Assembly (NCBI RefSeq): GCF_002295115.1
Contig: NZ_NSFV01000005.1
Location: 186,001-250,000 of the forward strand
Origin: Mesorhizobium sp. WSM4311
GTDB taxonomy: Bacteria > Pseudomonadota > Alphaproteobacteria > Rhizobiales > Rhizobiaceae
Reading direction: 5' to 3'
Length of the DNA: 64,000 bases
A model generated the notes under the pieces. That model worked only from the letters and a program-made list of their open reading frames with translations. It was not told the origin of the DNA and did not search any database. The position numbers and the translations under genes were made by a program. Positions 1-8,112 of this stretch are shown in pieces (positions within the stretch are counted from its first letter, which is position 1; each line of letters starts with the position of its first letter).

Positions 1-55
1 CGGCCTTGCTAAACGCCAAGCGCTTGCGGCGCAAGCCTGCGCTTCACAACCGCGA

Positions 56-406
56 TCACCGATGTGAGAGAATGTTGACCAGCCGGCCCAGGGGATCGCG
101 CACATAGAAGCGCCGCACGCCCCACGGTTCGTCGGCCGGGCCGTATTCGATGGCGAAGCCGGCGGCCTTCATGCCTTCGAGTGCCGCCTCGACATCGTCG
201 ACCTCGATCGACAGGTCCGGCACCGGCGTGCCGGAGCCGCCTTGCGCCATGAAGGAGACCTGCACCTGCATCTTTTCCTCGGAGCCGTAAGTGGCGATCC
301 AGCCCTGGTCCATCAGCACGTCGAGGCCAAGCACATCATGGTAGAAGCGCTTCGCCGCCGCCGCATCCCGCGTCTCGATATTGGCCACGATGCGCCGGAC
401 CTTCAT
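56..406 (-). CDS. VOC family (glyoxalase/bleomycin-resistance fold) protein
   Basis: A 116-residue single-domain protein with the paired beta-alpha-beta-beta-beta layout of the vicinal oxygen chelate superfamily. It opens with VRRIVANIETRDAAAAKRFY, has a central acidic segment (DLSIEVDDVEAAL) and ends with FYVRDPLGRLVNIL, a common VOC C-terminal signature. Such proteins are usually small cytosolic metal-dependent enzymes or binding proteins; the substrate cannot be read from sequence. It starts four bases after the RidA gene stop on the same strand, so the two are almost certainly cotranscribed, with RidA first. The family call is firm; the reaction is unknown. Confidence 0.85.
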   Translation of the reverse strand: MKVRRIVANIETRDAAAAKRFYHDVLGLDVLMDQGWIATYGSEEKMQVQVSFMAQGGSGTPVPDLSIEVDDVEAALEGMKAAGFAIEYGPADEPWGVRRFYVRDPLGRLVNILSHR

Positions 407-410
407 GGTC

Positions 411-803
411 TCAGCGCCCCGGAGCCGAGCGTCGCAGCGCCGTGACCTCGATCTCGATCTTCATTTCCGGCTTGTTGAGCTGGCACACGATCATCGTCGC
501 CGCCGGCCTGATGTCGCCGAAGGTCTCGCCCAGGATAGGGAAGACCACGTCCACAAAGGCCTGGTCGGTGATGTAGTAATGCGCCCGCACCACGTCTGAT
601 ATCTCGAAGCCGCCATCGGCCAGCGCCTTGCCGATCGTCGCCAGGCAGTTGCGCGTCTGCGCCTCGACCGTCTCCGGCATCGTCATCGACGCGTAGTCAT
701 AGCCGGTCGTCCCGGACACGAAGCACCAGTCGCCCTGCACCACCGCGCGCGAATAGCCGGCGGTCTTCTCGAAGGGCGAACCGGTGGAGATCAGTTTGCG
801 CAT
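411..803 (-). CDS. RidA family (YjgF/YER057c/UK114) protein
   Basis: A 130-residue RidA-fold protein. RidA members form trimers and hydrolyse reactive enamine/imine intermediates released by PLP enzymes, or act in dedicated catabolic steps. The N-terminal SGTTGYD segment, the mid-protein LADGGFEISDVVRAHYYITD stretch and the C-terminal KIEIEVTAL stretch are typical. The last segment lacks the clear Arg-containing AxV-R pattern of the archetype, so it may belong to a divergent subgroup with another substrate. The ATG at 803 is preceded by a purine-rich AAGGAGG-like stretch. It leads a two-gene unit with the VOC protein downstream. Confidence 0.87.
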   Translation of the reverse strand: MRKLISTGSPFEKTAGYSRAVVQGDWCFVSGTTGYDYASMTMPETVEAQTRNCLATIGKALADGGFEISDVVRAHYYITDQAFVDVVFPILGETFGDIRPAATMIVCQLNKPEMKIEIEVTALRRSAPGR

Positions 804-918
804 TGGGGGCCTCCTTGGATTGTGGCCTGCATCTAGCAGGCGGCTCGGCGCGGGTCGTGGGCCAAGCAGGGCCGACCATTGTCACGATGCGGTGAAGCGC
901 TGCCTCCCTCCCATCGTA

Positions 919-968
919 ATCCTATGGCGAAGCAAGGAGCGGAGCGACGCAGCGCAGACCCCTGGATG
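919..968. repeat. Intergenic palindromic repeat, family A (copy 1)
   Basis: This short GC-rich element lies in the 193-base gap between ridA and the secreted-protein gene. Its core, ggcgaagcaaggagc, recurs almost unchanged at 11516-11530, and the outer ends (atccta / tggat) are imperfectly complementary. Related copies lie at 11507-11557, 18692-18792, 18867-18930 and 42598-42680, always between genes. Nothing else is visible in this gap. Confidence 0.7.
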
Positions 969-996
969 ACGAAAGCGCTGCGCAGACGTAGCCGCC

Positions 997-1932
997 CTAA
1001 TTCGCCGACGACAGTGCCTTATCCAGCGCTTCTTTCACGTCGGCCGGCCATGTCGCCACCGCCGGCCAGGCGTTCGGCTGGCCATTGTCGCCGCGGCGGG
1101 CGAAGTAGAGCTTGTGCTTGGCCGGATCGACCGCCATGAAGCCGTCATTGCCGCCGCAATCATGCGGCACGCAGCCACTGGCATAGAAGGCGCCCGACGC
1201 GGTCTTTTCCGTGCCGCCGCCGACCAGCAGGCTGGTCGCCATGTCGGGCATGTCCTTGCCGACCAGCTTTTCGGCTTCCTTGTAGACCGCCTCATTGTGG
1301 AAGGCGTCGATGATGTTGTCGTATGTCGACGGGTCGATGTCTTTCCAGTCGGTCCCGGGTTCCGGCATGTAGGTCAGATTGCCGGAGGTGGTCAGTCCCG
1401 ATGTCGGCGACCACTGCAGGGCCGGCTTCTGATCGCCCGGCAGCAGATAGGGCACGAAATAGATGGCGCTGTCGGAGATCGCCGCCGGCGGCGCGCCGCA
1501 TTCGTCCTGCTCGACCGTCGTGGTCTTGATCTCGCCGTCCTTCGGCTTCCAGACGATCACCTTGGCCGGGCCGCATTGATTGCCGCCGTCGCCGACATCG
1601 ACCAGCGCCACGTTGACGTCGCCGATCTTCACGATCCTGTCGAAGAAGACATCGTAGTTGCTGGCCAGCTGCTTGCCGTCATAGGCGAGCACCTTCTCGC
1701 CGTCCTGCTCGGGCTGCGTGATGGTCAGCTGGCCGCCCTCGAACGGTATCGGCGCCTGCTTGTCGTCGTCGGCGGGCGCCGCGTCGCTGGTGCTCGACGA
1801 TCCCTGGTCGGTCGCCGGCTGGTCGGCCGGCTTCTGGGCTGCAGTTGGCGTCTGTGTCTGCGCAAAGGCGCTCGCGCTGGGCATCAGCAACAAGGCCAAG
1901 CCGCAAACGCCGGCAAGAAGCGAACGTGCCAT
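997..1932 (-). CDS. Secreted protein with C-terminal Ivy-like (lysozyme-inhibitor) segment
   Basis: A 311-residue exported protein. Residues 1-24 form a Sec signal peptide (ending SAFA before QTQTP), followed by a Pro/Ala/Thr/Ser-rich linker to about residue 60. Residues 65-200 form a domain I do not recognise, with cysteines at 120 and 145. The C-terminal part (about 205-311) contains C-V-P-H-D-C at residues 254-259. This resembles the CKPHDC loop that inserts into the lysozyme active site in the Ivy family of periplasmic c-type lysozyme inhibitors, and the surrounding layout (KDMPDM before, FMAVDPAKHKLYFA after, WP..VK.AL at the end) also fits. The Ivy assignment is inferred from motif and context. 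The protein is probably periplasmic. Confidence 0.6.
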   Translation of the reverse strand: MARSLLAGVCGLALLLMPSASAFAQTQTPTAAQKPADQPATDQGSSSTSDAAPADDDKQAPIPFEGGQLTITQPEQDGEKVLAYDGKQLASNYDVFFDRIVKIGDVNVALVDVGDGGNQCGPAKVIVWKPKDGEIKTTTVEQDECGAPPAAISDSAIYFVPYLLPGDQKPALQWSPTSGLTTSGNLTYMPEPGTDWKDIDPSTYDNIIDAFHNEAVYKEAEKLVGKDMPDMATSLLVGGGTEKTASGAFYASGCVPHDCGGNDGFMAVDPAKHKLYFARRGDNGQPNAWPAVATWPADVKEALDKALSSAN

Positions 1933-2004
1933 GACTGTCCCTCCCTTCAGTCGCCACCAAACCCGGCCTGAACCCGGCCGGGCCTATCGTCGGACGGTTG
2001 CCGC

Positions 2005-2610
2005 TCAGGCCCAGGGACGCCGTTCGGCGTTCTTCTTCTCGAACGAGGCGATGGCGCCGGCCTTCTCCATGGTCAGGCCGATATCGTCGAGCCCGTTGAG
2101 CATGCAGTGCCGCTTGAAGTCGTCGAGGTCGAACTTGACGACGCCGCCATCCGGGCCGCGGATTTCCTTGGCTTCTAGGTCGACCGACAAAGTGGCGTTG
2201 GAGCCGCGCGAGGCGTCGTCCATCAGCTTCTCGAGATCCTCGGGGCTGACGGTGATCGGCAGCACGCCGTTCTTGAAGCAGTTGTTGTAGAAGATGTCGG
2301 CGAAAGAGGTCGAGATGACGCAGCGTATGCCGAAGTCGAGCAGCGCCCAGGGCGCGTGCTCGCGGCTCGAGCCGCAGCCGAAATTGTCGCCGGCGACCAG
2401 GATCTGCGCCTTGCGGTAGGCCGGCTTGTTGAGCACGAAATCCGGATTTTCCGAACCGTCGTCATTGTAGCGCATCTCGGCGAACAGGCCGGTGCCGAGG
2501 CCGGTGCGCTTGATCGTCTTGAGATAATCCTTCGGGATGATCATGTCGGTGTCGACATTGACGATCGGCATCGGAGCAGCGACGCCGGTGAGCTTGGTGA
2601 ATTTTTCCAT
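2005..2610 (-). CDS. leuD: 3-isopropylmalate dehydratase small subunit
   Basis: A 201-residue LeuD, the swivelling domain that pairs with LeuC to isomerise 2- to 3-isopropylmalate in leucine synthesis in the cytosol. Diagnostic stretches are [15 protein letters not shown], the [17 protein letters not shown] phosphate/substrate-binding loop and [14 protein letters not shown]. The frame is open further upstream, but the ATG at 2610 gives the standard family length of about 201 residues and the usual [13 protein letters not shown] start. leuC is not in the window, so leuC and leuD are unlinked here, as is common in rhizobia. The gene is isolated between the secreted protein and a divergent GNAT gene. 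Confidence 0.97.
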   Translation of the reverse strand: MEKFTKLTGVAAPMPIVNVDTDMIIPKDYLKTIKRTGLGTGLFAEMRYNDDGSENPDFVLNKPAYRKAQILVAGDNFGCGSSREHAPWALLDFGIRCVISTSFADIFYNNCFKNGVLPITVSPEDLEKLMDDASRGSNATLSVDLEAKEIRGPDGGVVKFDLDDFKRHCMLNGLDDIGLTMEKAGAIASFEKKNAERRPWA

Positions 2611-2765
2611 GGCTTTGGCCCGTGTTTTCGTTGCGGGGGATTTGCTGACGCCCCGTTTACACAAAGCCGAGGGCAAATAAAAGGCAGCTGTTCGCGCGCA
2701 CTGGCACAAGGGCCGTACCACAAAAGGACTTCGAATTCGCGAGGCGATGGTGCAGTCTGGCCGGC

Positions 2766-3191
2766 ATGGCTCAAAACTCCCATGTCCTCTACGCAAGCGA
2801 GCCTGCGCTCGGCATCGCCGAATTCCGCCGCGTGCTGGTTGAGTCCGGCCTCGGCGAGACACGGCCTGTCGATGATCCCGCCAGGCTGCGGGCCATGCTG
2901 TCCGGCGCCAATCTTGTGCTGACCGCGCGCCTCGGCATCGAAGGCAAGCCGCTGATCGGCGTGGCCCGCGCAGTCACCGACTTCTCCTGGGTCTGCTACA
3001 TCTCGGAGCTCGCCGTCTCCCGATCGGCGCAGGGGCTCGGCATCGGCAAGGGCCTGATGGACGAGGCGCGGCGGCAGCTCGGGCCGTCGGTCGCCATCAG
3101 CCTGATTTCCATGCCCGATGCGGTTGGCTTTTACGAACGCATCGGCATGAAACGCATGGCCGACGCCTTCTCGTTCTCCCGCAAGGGCTGA
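2766..3191 (+). CDS. GNAT family N-acetyltransferase
   Basis: A 141-residue single GNAT domain. The acetyl-CoA pyrophosphate-binding motif A appears as [22 protein letters not shown] (R/Q-x-x-G-x-G/A type), preceded by the ISELAVS beta-strand and followed by [12 protein letters not shown], the conserved C-terminal Phe-Tyr element. The acceptor substrate is unknown. The gene is transcribed divergently from leuD, with 155 bases between the start codons, and precedes the arsR operon on the same strand but with its own 85-base gap. Confidence 0.85.
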   Translation: MAQNSHVLYASEPALGIAEFRRVLVESGLGETRPVDDPARLRAMLSGANLVLTARLGIEGKPLIGVARAVTDFSWVCYISELAVSRSAQGLGIGKGLMDEARRQLGPSVAISLISMPDAVGFYERIGMKRMADAFSFSRKG

Positions 3192-3242
3192 CTTTTTCTC
3201 CCGTGGCCGCGCCCAACCGCCGACGGCGCACGATCTTGCCGC

Positions 3243-3271
3243 TTGACATGCAACCAAATGGTTGCATATTA
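3243..3271 (+). promoter_or_regulatory. arsR promoter with palindromic ArsR operator in the spacer
   Basis: A perfect -35 hexamer, TTGACA (3243-3248), is followed at 16-17 bases by CATATT/ATATTA (3265-3271). The spacer holds a perfect 9-bp inverted repeat, ATGCAACCA-aa-TGGTTGCAT (3248-3267), which fits a winged-helix ArsR dimer operator. RNA polymerase and repressor would compete directly here. The likely initiation point falls on or beside the arsR ATG at 3277, which implies a leaderless transcript. Seen directly: hexamers and palindrome. Inferred: autoregulation by the adjacent ArsR. Confidence 0.8.
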
Positions 3272-3276
3272 AAGCC

Positions 3277-3594
3277 ATGAGCATGGATGCAGTCTTTCGC
3301 GCCTTGGCCGACCCGACACGCCGGCAATTGCTGGACAACCTCCATGCCCGGAACGGGCAGACGCTGAACGCGCTGTGCGCGGAGATGGACATGACGCGCC
3401 AGGCGGTGACCAAGCATTTGGCGATCCTGGAGGAGGCCAACCTCGTCACCACGCTGCGCAAGGGACGCGAGAAGCAGCACTACCTCAACCCGGTTCCGAT
3501 CAACGAGATCGCCGAGCGCTGGATCGGCAAGTTCGAGCGCCATCGGCTGGATGCATTGAGTGATCTGAAGAAACGCCTCGAAAGGGAAGACTGA
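3277..3594 (+). CDS. ArsR family winged-helix transcriptional regulator
   Basis: A 105-residue ArsR/SmtB repressor of the subfamily that is paired with SRPBCC/AHSA1 proteins. It opens DAVFRALADPTRRQLLDNL, the classic alpha-1/2 sequence of this group, and has the recognition helix in MTRQAVTKHLAILEEANLV and the wing in TLRKGREKQHYLN. No metal-binding cysteine cluster is present, so it is unlikely to be a metal sensor. The ATG at 3277 is chosen because upstream in-frame codons lie inside the promoter. Its stop overlaps the next start (TGATG), implying translational coupling with the SRPBCC gene. Confidence 0.92.
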   Translation: MSMDAVFRALADPTRRQLLDNLHARNGQTLNALCAEMDMTRQAVTKHLAILEEANLVTTLRKGREKQHYLNPVPINEIAERWIGKFERHRLDALSDLKKRLERED

Positions 3595-4040
3595 TGAGCA
3601 ACAGCTTCGTTTACGTGACCTACATCCGCACCACGCCCGAAAAACTCTGGGAGGCGCTCACCGACCCGGAGTTCAATCGGCAGTTCTTCCTCTGCTCCTA
3701 TCAGGAAAGCGAGTGGAAGGTCGGCTCCAGCTGGAAACTGATCTTCCCCGACGGCCGCGTCGCCGATTCGGGCGAGATCCTCGAGATCGACCCGCCCAAG
3801 CGCCTGGTCATCAAATGGCGCAATGAATGGCTGCCGGAGGTCAAGGAAGACGGCTACACGCGCTGCACTTTCGCCATCGAACAGGAAGGCGAGCTGATGA
3901 AGCTTGCCGTCACCCACGAGGCCGACGGCCCGCACCGGCTGATCCCGAATGTCACCAAGGGCTGGCCGCTGGTGCTGGCCAGTCTCAAGAGCCTGCTCGA
4001 GACCGGCAAGGGTTTCGAGCGCCCGCCAACGAAAGGGTGA
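3594..4040 (+). CDS. SRPBCC family (AHSA1-like) protein, first of pair
   Basis: A 148-residue START/AHSA1-like helix-grip protein. Typical features are VTYIRTTPEKLWEALTDPEF at the N-terminus, WKVGSSWKLIFPDGRVADSGEILEIDPPKRLVIKW in the middle and GWPLVLASLKSLLETG as the long C-terminal helix. These proteins enclose a hydrophobic cavity; those encoded with ArsR are thought to bind small hydrophobic ligands, but function is usually unproven. Its start codon shares one base with the arsR stop, so both are expressed from the palindromic promoter upstream of arsR. Confidence 0.9.
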   Translation: MSNSFVYVTYIRTTPEKLWEALTDPEFNRQFFLCSYQESEWKVGSSWKLIFPDGRVADSGEILEIDPPKRLVIKWRNEWLPEVKEDGYTRCTFAIEQEGELMKLAVTHEADGPHRLIPNVTKGWPLVLASLKSLLETGKGFERPPTKG

Positions 4041-4084
4041 AGGGCTCGTTTCGATACCGAAACAAAATGGATGCGGAGGCATGG

Positions 4085-4576
4085 ATGATGCACATCCTCG
4101 GGGTACAGAGCATGACCAACGGCGAGACGATCATGGCGTCGGCCGAGATCGAAGCGCCCGCGGAACGCATTTTTCGCGCGCTGGTCACGAGCGAGATAGA
4201 GCAATGGTGGGGGTCCGCCGACACCTACCGAATGGCCGACTGGTCGGCCGACCTTCGCGTCGGCGGCCGCTGGGCGGTTGTCGTCCGCACGGCCGACGGC
4301 AGGGAGCTGCCGGCCGGCGGCGAATTCCTCGAGATCGAAGCGCCGCGCCGGATCGTGCAGACACGGGCCTATGGCTGGGACCATCCGACGCTTGGCCGGC
4401 GGCAGACCACGGTCGCCTGGCTGCTGGAGCCGAGCGCCAAGGGCACGCGCCTCACCGTCTGCCATGGCGGTTTTGCCGGGCGCAGCGATGCGGCGGCCGA
4501 GCATGCCGAGGGCTGGGGCCGGGTGCTGGCCTGGCTGCAGGCTTATGTCGAGGCCGGGAGACTGGCGGCGGCTTAG
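4085..4576 (+). CDS. SRPBCC family (AHSA1-like) protein, second of pair
   Basis: A 163-residue helix-grip protein: ASAEIEAPAERIFRALVTSEIEQWWG, then DLRVGGRWAVVVRTADGRELPAGGEFLEIEAPRRIV, then a C-terminal helix GWGRVLAWLQAYVEAG. It is homologous in layout to the preceding gene, so the operon carries a divergent pair. The frame is open far upstream. The ATG at 4085 is preferred because GGAGG (4075-4079) sits five bases ahead of it; an ATG at 4067 is an alternative that adds six residues. It follows the first SRPBCC gene by 44 bases and is probably in the same transcript. Confidence 0.85.
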   Translation: MMHILGVQSMTNGETIMASAEIEAPAERIFRALVTSEIEQWWGSADTYRMADWSADLRVGGRWAVVVRTADGRELPAGGEFLEIEAPRRIVQTRAYGWDHPTLGRRQTTVAWLLEPSAKGTRLTVCHGGFAGRSDAAAEHAEGWGRVLAWLQAYVEAGRLAAA

Positions 4577-4624
4577 GCGCCTCTTCCTTCTCCCCTTGTG
4601 GGAGAAGGGAGAACCGGCCGCTTC

Positions 4625-5791
4625 TCAAATCACGTTCAATTCCCGGAACGCCCGTCCCTGGGCCACCCGCTCATAGCCGAACGCCGAGCAGTCGATCGTC
4701 CGGTACCCGCCATGCACCAGGAACTCGGCCAGCGCCTTGCCGACTGCCGGCGCCTGCTGCAGGCCGTGGCCGGAAAAGCCGTTGGCGAAGAGGAAATTGC
4801 CGACTTCTGGATGCGGCCCGATCACCGCGTTCTGGTCGAGCGTGTTGTAGTCGTAGTGCCCGGCCCAGGCGCGGGTCGCCTTGATTGCCTCGAAGGCGGG
4901 AATGCGGGTCGCCAGCACCGGCCAGATCACCTCTTCGAACAGCGGCCAGTCGACCTCGAAATCGCTGGGGTCGGCCGGGCCGTCGCCCTCTTCCGGCTCG
5001 GCGCCGCCGGTGAGGTAGACCGAGCCTTCCGGCCGCACATAGATGCCGGAGGGATCGACCAGCAGCGGCATGTCGGCATATTTCTCGCGCGCTTCGAACA
5101 CGAAGACGTTGCGCTTGCGCGGCTCGACCGGCAGCGCCAGCCCGGCAAGAGCCGCGACCTTGCCGGCATTCGGCCCGGCGGCGTTGACGACGATGCCGGC
5201 CTCCAAGGTCCGGCCATTGTCGAGCGAGACGCCGGTGACGCGGTTGCCGTCGCGTGCAATGCCGGTGACGGACGCGGCGATGAAGTCAATCTTCTTGTCG
5301 CGTAGCGCCTTGCGGAACAGCGTCAGCATCGCATGCGCGTCGAACCAGCCTTCGCCGGTCCGGCCATAGGCGCCGGCGGAAATACCCTCGGCCGACAGCC
5401 AGGCAAAGCGCCGCGTCAGCTGCTCGGCGTCCTCGAGCACGATGTCGGCGCCTTCGGCGACCTGCGCATCATGGTTTGCCTTGAGCACCGGCAGACCGTT
5501 CTCGCCAGCCAGGATGAGATAGCCGCCCTCGCGGAAACCGATATCGGCATCGGTGCCGAACGTCTCCTTCAGCCGCCGGAACAGTTTCAGCGTGAACTGC
5601 GACAGGCGGATGTTTTCGGGAATCGAGAATTGCTGGCGGATCGAGGCCATGGACAGCGTCGTCGCCGCATGGGCGAATTGCGGATCGCGCTCGATGAGCG
5701 CGATGGAGCCGGAAAACCCTTCCTCGCGCAGATAATAGGCGACCGATGAGCCTACGATGGCTCCGCCGATGATGACGATGTCGTAGCGCAC
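4625..5791 (-). CDS. FAD-dependent oxidoreductase, DAO (D-amino-acid oxidase-like) family
   Basis: A roughly 388-residue flavoenzyme. It begins with the FAD-binding Rossmann motif DIVIIGGAIVGSSVAYYLREEG followed by the acidic ribose-binding ERD. NAAGPNAG and the C-terminal WAGHYDYNTLDQNAVIG / FANGFSGHGLQQAPAVGKALAE are typical of the sarcosine/glycine/D-amino-acid oxidase group. Members oxidise secondary or primary amines; the substrate here is unknown. A GTG at 5791 is preferred over a TTG at 5821 because GGAG sits about eight bases upstream of it. It is the last gene of the leftward DUF4173-regulator-kinase unit, 33 bases after the kinase stop. Confidence 0.88.
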   Translation of the reverse strand: MRYDIVIIGGAIVGSSVAYYLREEGFSGSIALIERDPQFAHAATTLSMASIRQQFSIPENIRLSQFTLKLFRRLKETFGTDADIGFREGGYLILAGENGLPVLKANHDAQVAEGADIVLEDAEQLTRRFAWLSAEGISAGAYGRTGEGWFDAHAMLTLFRKALRDKKIDFIAASVTGIARDGNRVTGVSLDNGRTLEAGIVVNAAGPNAGKVAALAGLALPVEPRKRNVFVFEAREKYADMPLLVDPSGIYVRPEGSVYLTGGAEPEEGDGPADPSDFEVDWPLFEEVIWPVLATRIPAFEAIKATRAWAGHYDYNTLDQNAVIGPHPEVGNFLFANGFSGHGLQQAPAVGKALAEFLVHGGYRTIDCSAFGYERVAQGRAFRELNVI

Positions 5792-5824
5792 TGCTTTTTC
5801 TCCGAATCCGGCCGCCGGCAATCC

Positions 5825-7426
5825 TCACGCCACCGGCAGTGTGATCTCGAAGCGCGTGCCGCGCTCGCTGTCAACCAGTCGGATCATGCCATCATGCGCT
5901 TTCAGGAGGGCCAGCACGATGCCGAGGCCCATGCCGGTGCCGCCGGTGGAGCGCCGCGTGGTGAAGAACGGCTCGAAGATGCGCGCCCGGTTGCTCGGCG
6001 AAATGCCGGCGCCGTCATCGCCGACCAGAACTGTCGCCTTGCCGCCGGCGCTTGTCGCGGTGATCGAAACCAGCGTCGCGCCGTGCCTGGCGGAATTGTC
6101 GATGAGATTGGCAAGCACGATTGCCGCGTTCTCGGCCGAGATGCGCAAGGCGAGATCGCCGCCCGCCTCGACGTGGACCGCCAGCCTGGTGTCGGCGGGC
6201 AGCAGCGCCAGCGCGGCACCGATCGAGGTGCTTTCGCCGCTCGGTGCAAGATTTTCGGCTTTCGCCAGATCGAGCAGCCGCCGGACCAGCAGATTGAGCC
6301 GCCCGGCATCGGTGACGATGTTGTTGGAGAAGCGCCGCCGCTCCTCATCATCCATCGCGCTGCCGGAATCGCGCAGCAATTCGGCCGCGCCCTGGATCGC
6401 CGTCAGCGGCGATTTGAGCTCGTGCGAGACATGGGTGGCGAAGGTCTGGATCGAGTCCGATCGCGCCTGCAGTCTTTCGGCCATGTCGAGGAAAGCGGCG
6501 GACAGCTCGGCCATTTCGTAGGTGCCATGATGGTCGAGCGGCCGGATCGCGTCGCGCTCGCCGGCGGCGATGCGCTGGGTGCGGTCGATCAGCGCATAGA
6601 TCGGCCGGCTGACCGTGCGCAGGAACACCAGGCCGATGAGCAGCGTGCCGCCGAGGATGGCGATCGCCGCCAGGGTCACCTTGCCGCGTTCGCCATAGAG
6701 ATGCTTGATGATGTTGTTGGGTGTCCGCGAGACATAGACCACGCCGGCGAGCTTGCCATCGACGGCCACCGGCAGGGCGACGAAGACCCGTACCTTGGTG
6801 CCGCGGCTGACCGAATAGAGCGGTGGCGCCGGCTGGTCGGGAATGCGCAGCCTGAGCGCGCTGGCATAGTGGCCACCAAGGGCGGTCCGCACTTCATCGA
6901 CCTCGCCAAGCGACTGCCCGACCTCGCCGCGCCCGGCAATGACGACGCCCCGGGGATCGAGCAGCCGGAAGCCGGCCAGCGTGGTTTTCTGCGTGGCGTC
7001 GAGAATGCCGGACAGGCGCGTGCCGATTGCGGCGAAGGCCGGATCGGCGGTGACGGACATGGCGGCCGGCCGGGTCGGACGCACGGCGTCGGAGGCGAGA
7101 TCGAGGCGCGGCTCGATCGGCCGGTACGGGCCGTCGGGATTGGCGGCTCGGCTGGCGCCGCCATTGGCCTGCGGCATCGGCGCGCCGAGTTTGTCCGGGG
7201 GAATGCCGGCCTCGCGCACCTCCTGCGCATAGATGGCGGCAATGGCCGCCCCTTGCGCGATCAGCTCCGCCTCGGTCTGGCGGATCAGCTGGTTCTCGTA
7301 GAGGCGGAAGAAGAACAGGCCGACCAGCGGCAAGGCCATTACCATGATCAGGATGGCGACGACGACCGTGGCAAGCCTTGGCCGCCATTTGCGGCCGATC
7401 CATTTGCTGGACGTCGTCAGCCGCAT
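5825..7426 (-). CDS. Membrane sensor histidine kinase (CreC-like layout)
   Basis: A 533-residue two-pass sensor kinase. A membrane segment at about 18-40 is followed by a periplasmic sensor region of about 200 residues (41-249), a second membrane segment at 250-270, HAMP (272-325), and a HisKA box with phospho-acceptor H335 in SHELKSPLTAIQGAAELL. The HATPase core follows: N box NLIDNSARHG, G1 DDGAGIS, F box FEPFFTT, G2 GGTGMGLGIVLAL. The HELKSPL-AI-GAAE signature resembles CreC. The start ATG overlaps the end of the response-regulator gene by 10 bases, so the two form a cognate, translationally linked pair. The signal is not known. Confidence 0.93.
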   Translation of the reverse strand: MRLTTSSKWIGRKWRPRLATVVVAILIMVMALPLVGLFFFRLYENQLIRQTEAELIAQGAAIAAIYAQEVREAGIPPDKLGAPMPQANGGASRAANPDGPYRPIEPRLDLASDAVRPTRPAAMSVTADPAFAAIGTRLSGILDATQKTTLAGFRLLDPRGVVIAGRGEVGQSLGEVDEVRTALGGHYASALRLRIPDQPAPPLYSVSRGTKVRVFVALPVAVDGKLAGVVYVSRTPNNIIKHLYGERGKVTLAAIAILGGTLLIGLVFLRTVSRPIYALIDRTQRIAAGERDAIRPLDHHGTYEMAELSAAFLDMAERLQARSDSIQTFATHVSHELKSPLTAIQGAAELLRDSGSAMDDEERRRFSNNIVTDAGRLNLLVRRLLDLAKAENLAPSGESTSIGAALALLPADTRLAVHVEAGGDLALRISAENAAIVLANLIDNSARHGATLVSITATSAGGKATVLVGDDGAGISPSNRARIFEPFFTTRRSTGGTGMGLGIVLALLKAHDGMIRLVDSERGTRFEITLPVA

Positions 7427-8109
7427 CGGCCGAGCCGGAAGCCGACGCCATGCACGGTCTCGATGGCGTCCAGGCAGCCCACCGCCGCCAGCTTGGCGCG
7501 GATGTTGCGGATATGGCTGTCGACGGTGCGGTCGGCGACATGGATCTTGCCGGCGTAGGCGTTTGCCATCACCGCGTCACGGTCGAGCACATGCGCCGGC
7601 CGCGCTAAAAACCCTTTCAGAATCGAGAACTCTATCCCCGTCAGGGCAAGCGGCTTGCCGTCGAAGGCGGCGGCGTGGCTGGCCGGCGCCAGAGTGAGCT
7701 TGCCATGCGAAAACTGCCGGTCGTCGGCCGCTGCGGCCGGCACCGGGCGGGCGCGGCGCAGGATGACGTTGACGCGGGCGACCAGCTCGCGCGGGCTGAA
7801 CGGCTTCGTCACATAGTCGTCACCGCCCATTTCGAGCCCGAGGATGCGGTCGATCTCCTCGTCGCGCGCGGACAGGAACAGCACCGGCACATCCGATGTG
7901 TGGCGCAGCCGCCGGCAGACCTCCAGCCCGTCCATCTCCGGCATGCCGATGTCGAGCACGACGAGGTCGGGCGCCCGGCGTCCGATTTCCTGCAAGGCGG
8001 CGGCGCCGTCGGCCACCCCAAGCGTCTTCATGCCGGCCTTTTCCAGCGCGAAGCAGATCACTTCGCGGATATGCGGGTCATCGTCGGCGACGAGGATGTG
8101 ATGCGGCAT
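7417..8109 (-). CDS. OmpR-family response regulator
   Basis: A 230-residue two-domain regulator. The receiver domain (1-120) has the acidic pocket DDD at 9-11, phospho-acceptor D53 in VVLDIGMPEMDG, and conserved K102 in YVTKPFSP. The C-terminal winged-helix DNA-binding domain (about 135-228) shows LTGIEFSILKGFL, VDSHIRNIRAKL and the final VHGVGFRL. It is the partner of the overlapping downstream histidine kinase. It starts only three bases after the stop of the DUF4173 membrane-protein gene, so the membrane protein, regulator and kinase are one operon, and the membrane protein is a likely accessory or target. Confidence 0.95.
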   Translation of the reverse strand: MPHHILVADDDPHIREVICFALEKAGMKTLGVADGAAALQEIGRRAPDLVVLDIGMPEMDGLEVCRRLRHTSDVPVLFLSARDEEIDRILGLEMGGDDYVTKPFSPRELVARVNVILRRARPVPAAAADDRQFSHGKLTLAPASHAAAFDGKPLALTGIEFSILKGFLARPAHVLDRDAVMANAYAGKIHVADRTVDSHIRNIRAKLAAVGCLDAIETVHGVGFRLGRCG

Positions 8110-8112
8110 CGG

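Noticed and set aside
5894..7558. 554-codon plus-strand open frame opposite the histidine kinase
   Set aside because: The minus strand carries an intact kinase with H, N, G1 and G2 boxes; the plus-strand product is Arg/Gly/Gln-rich without motifs.
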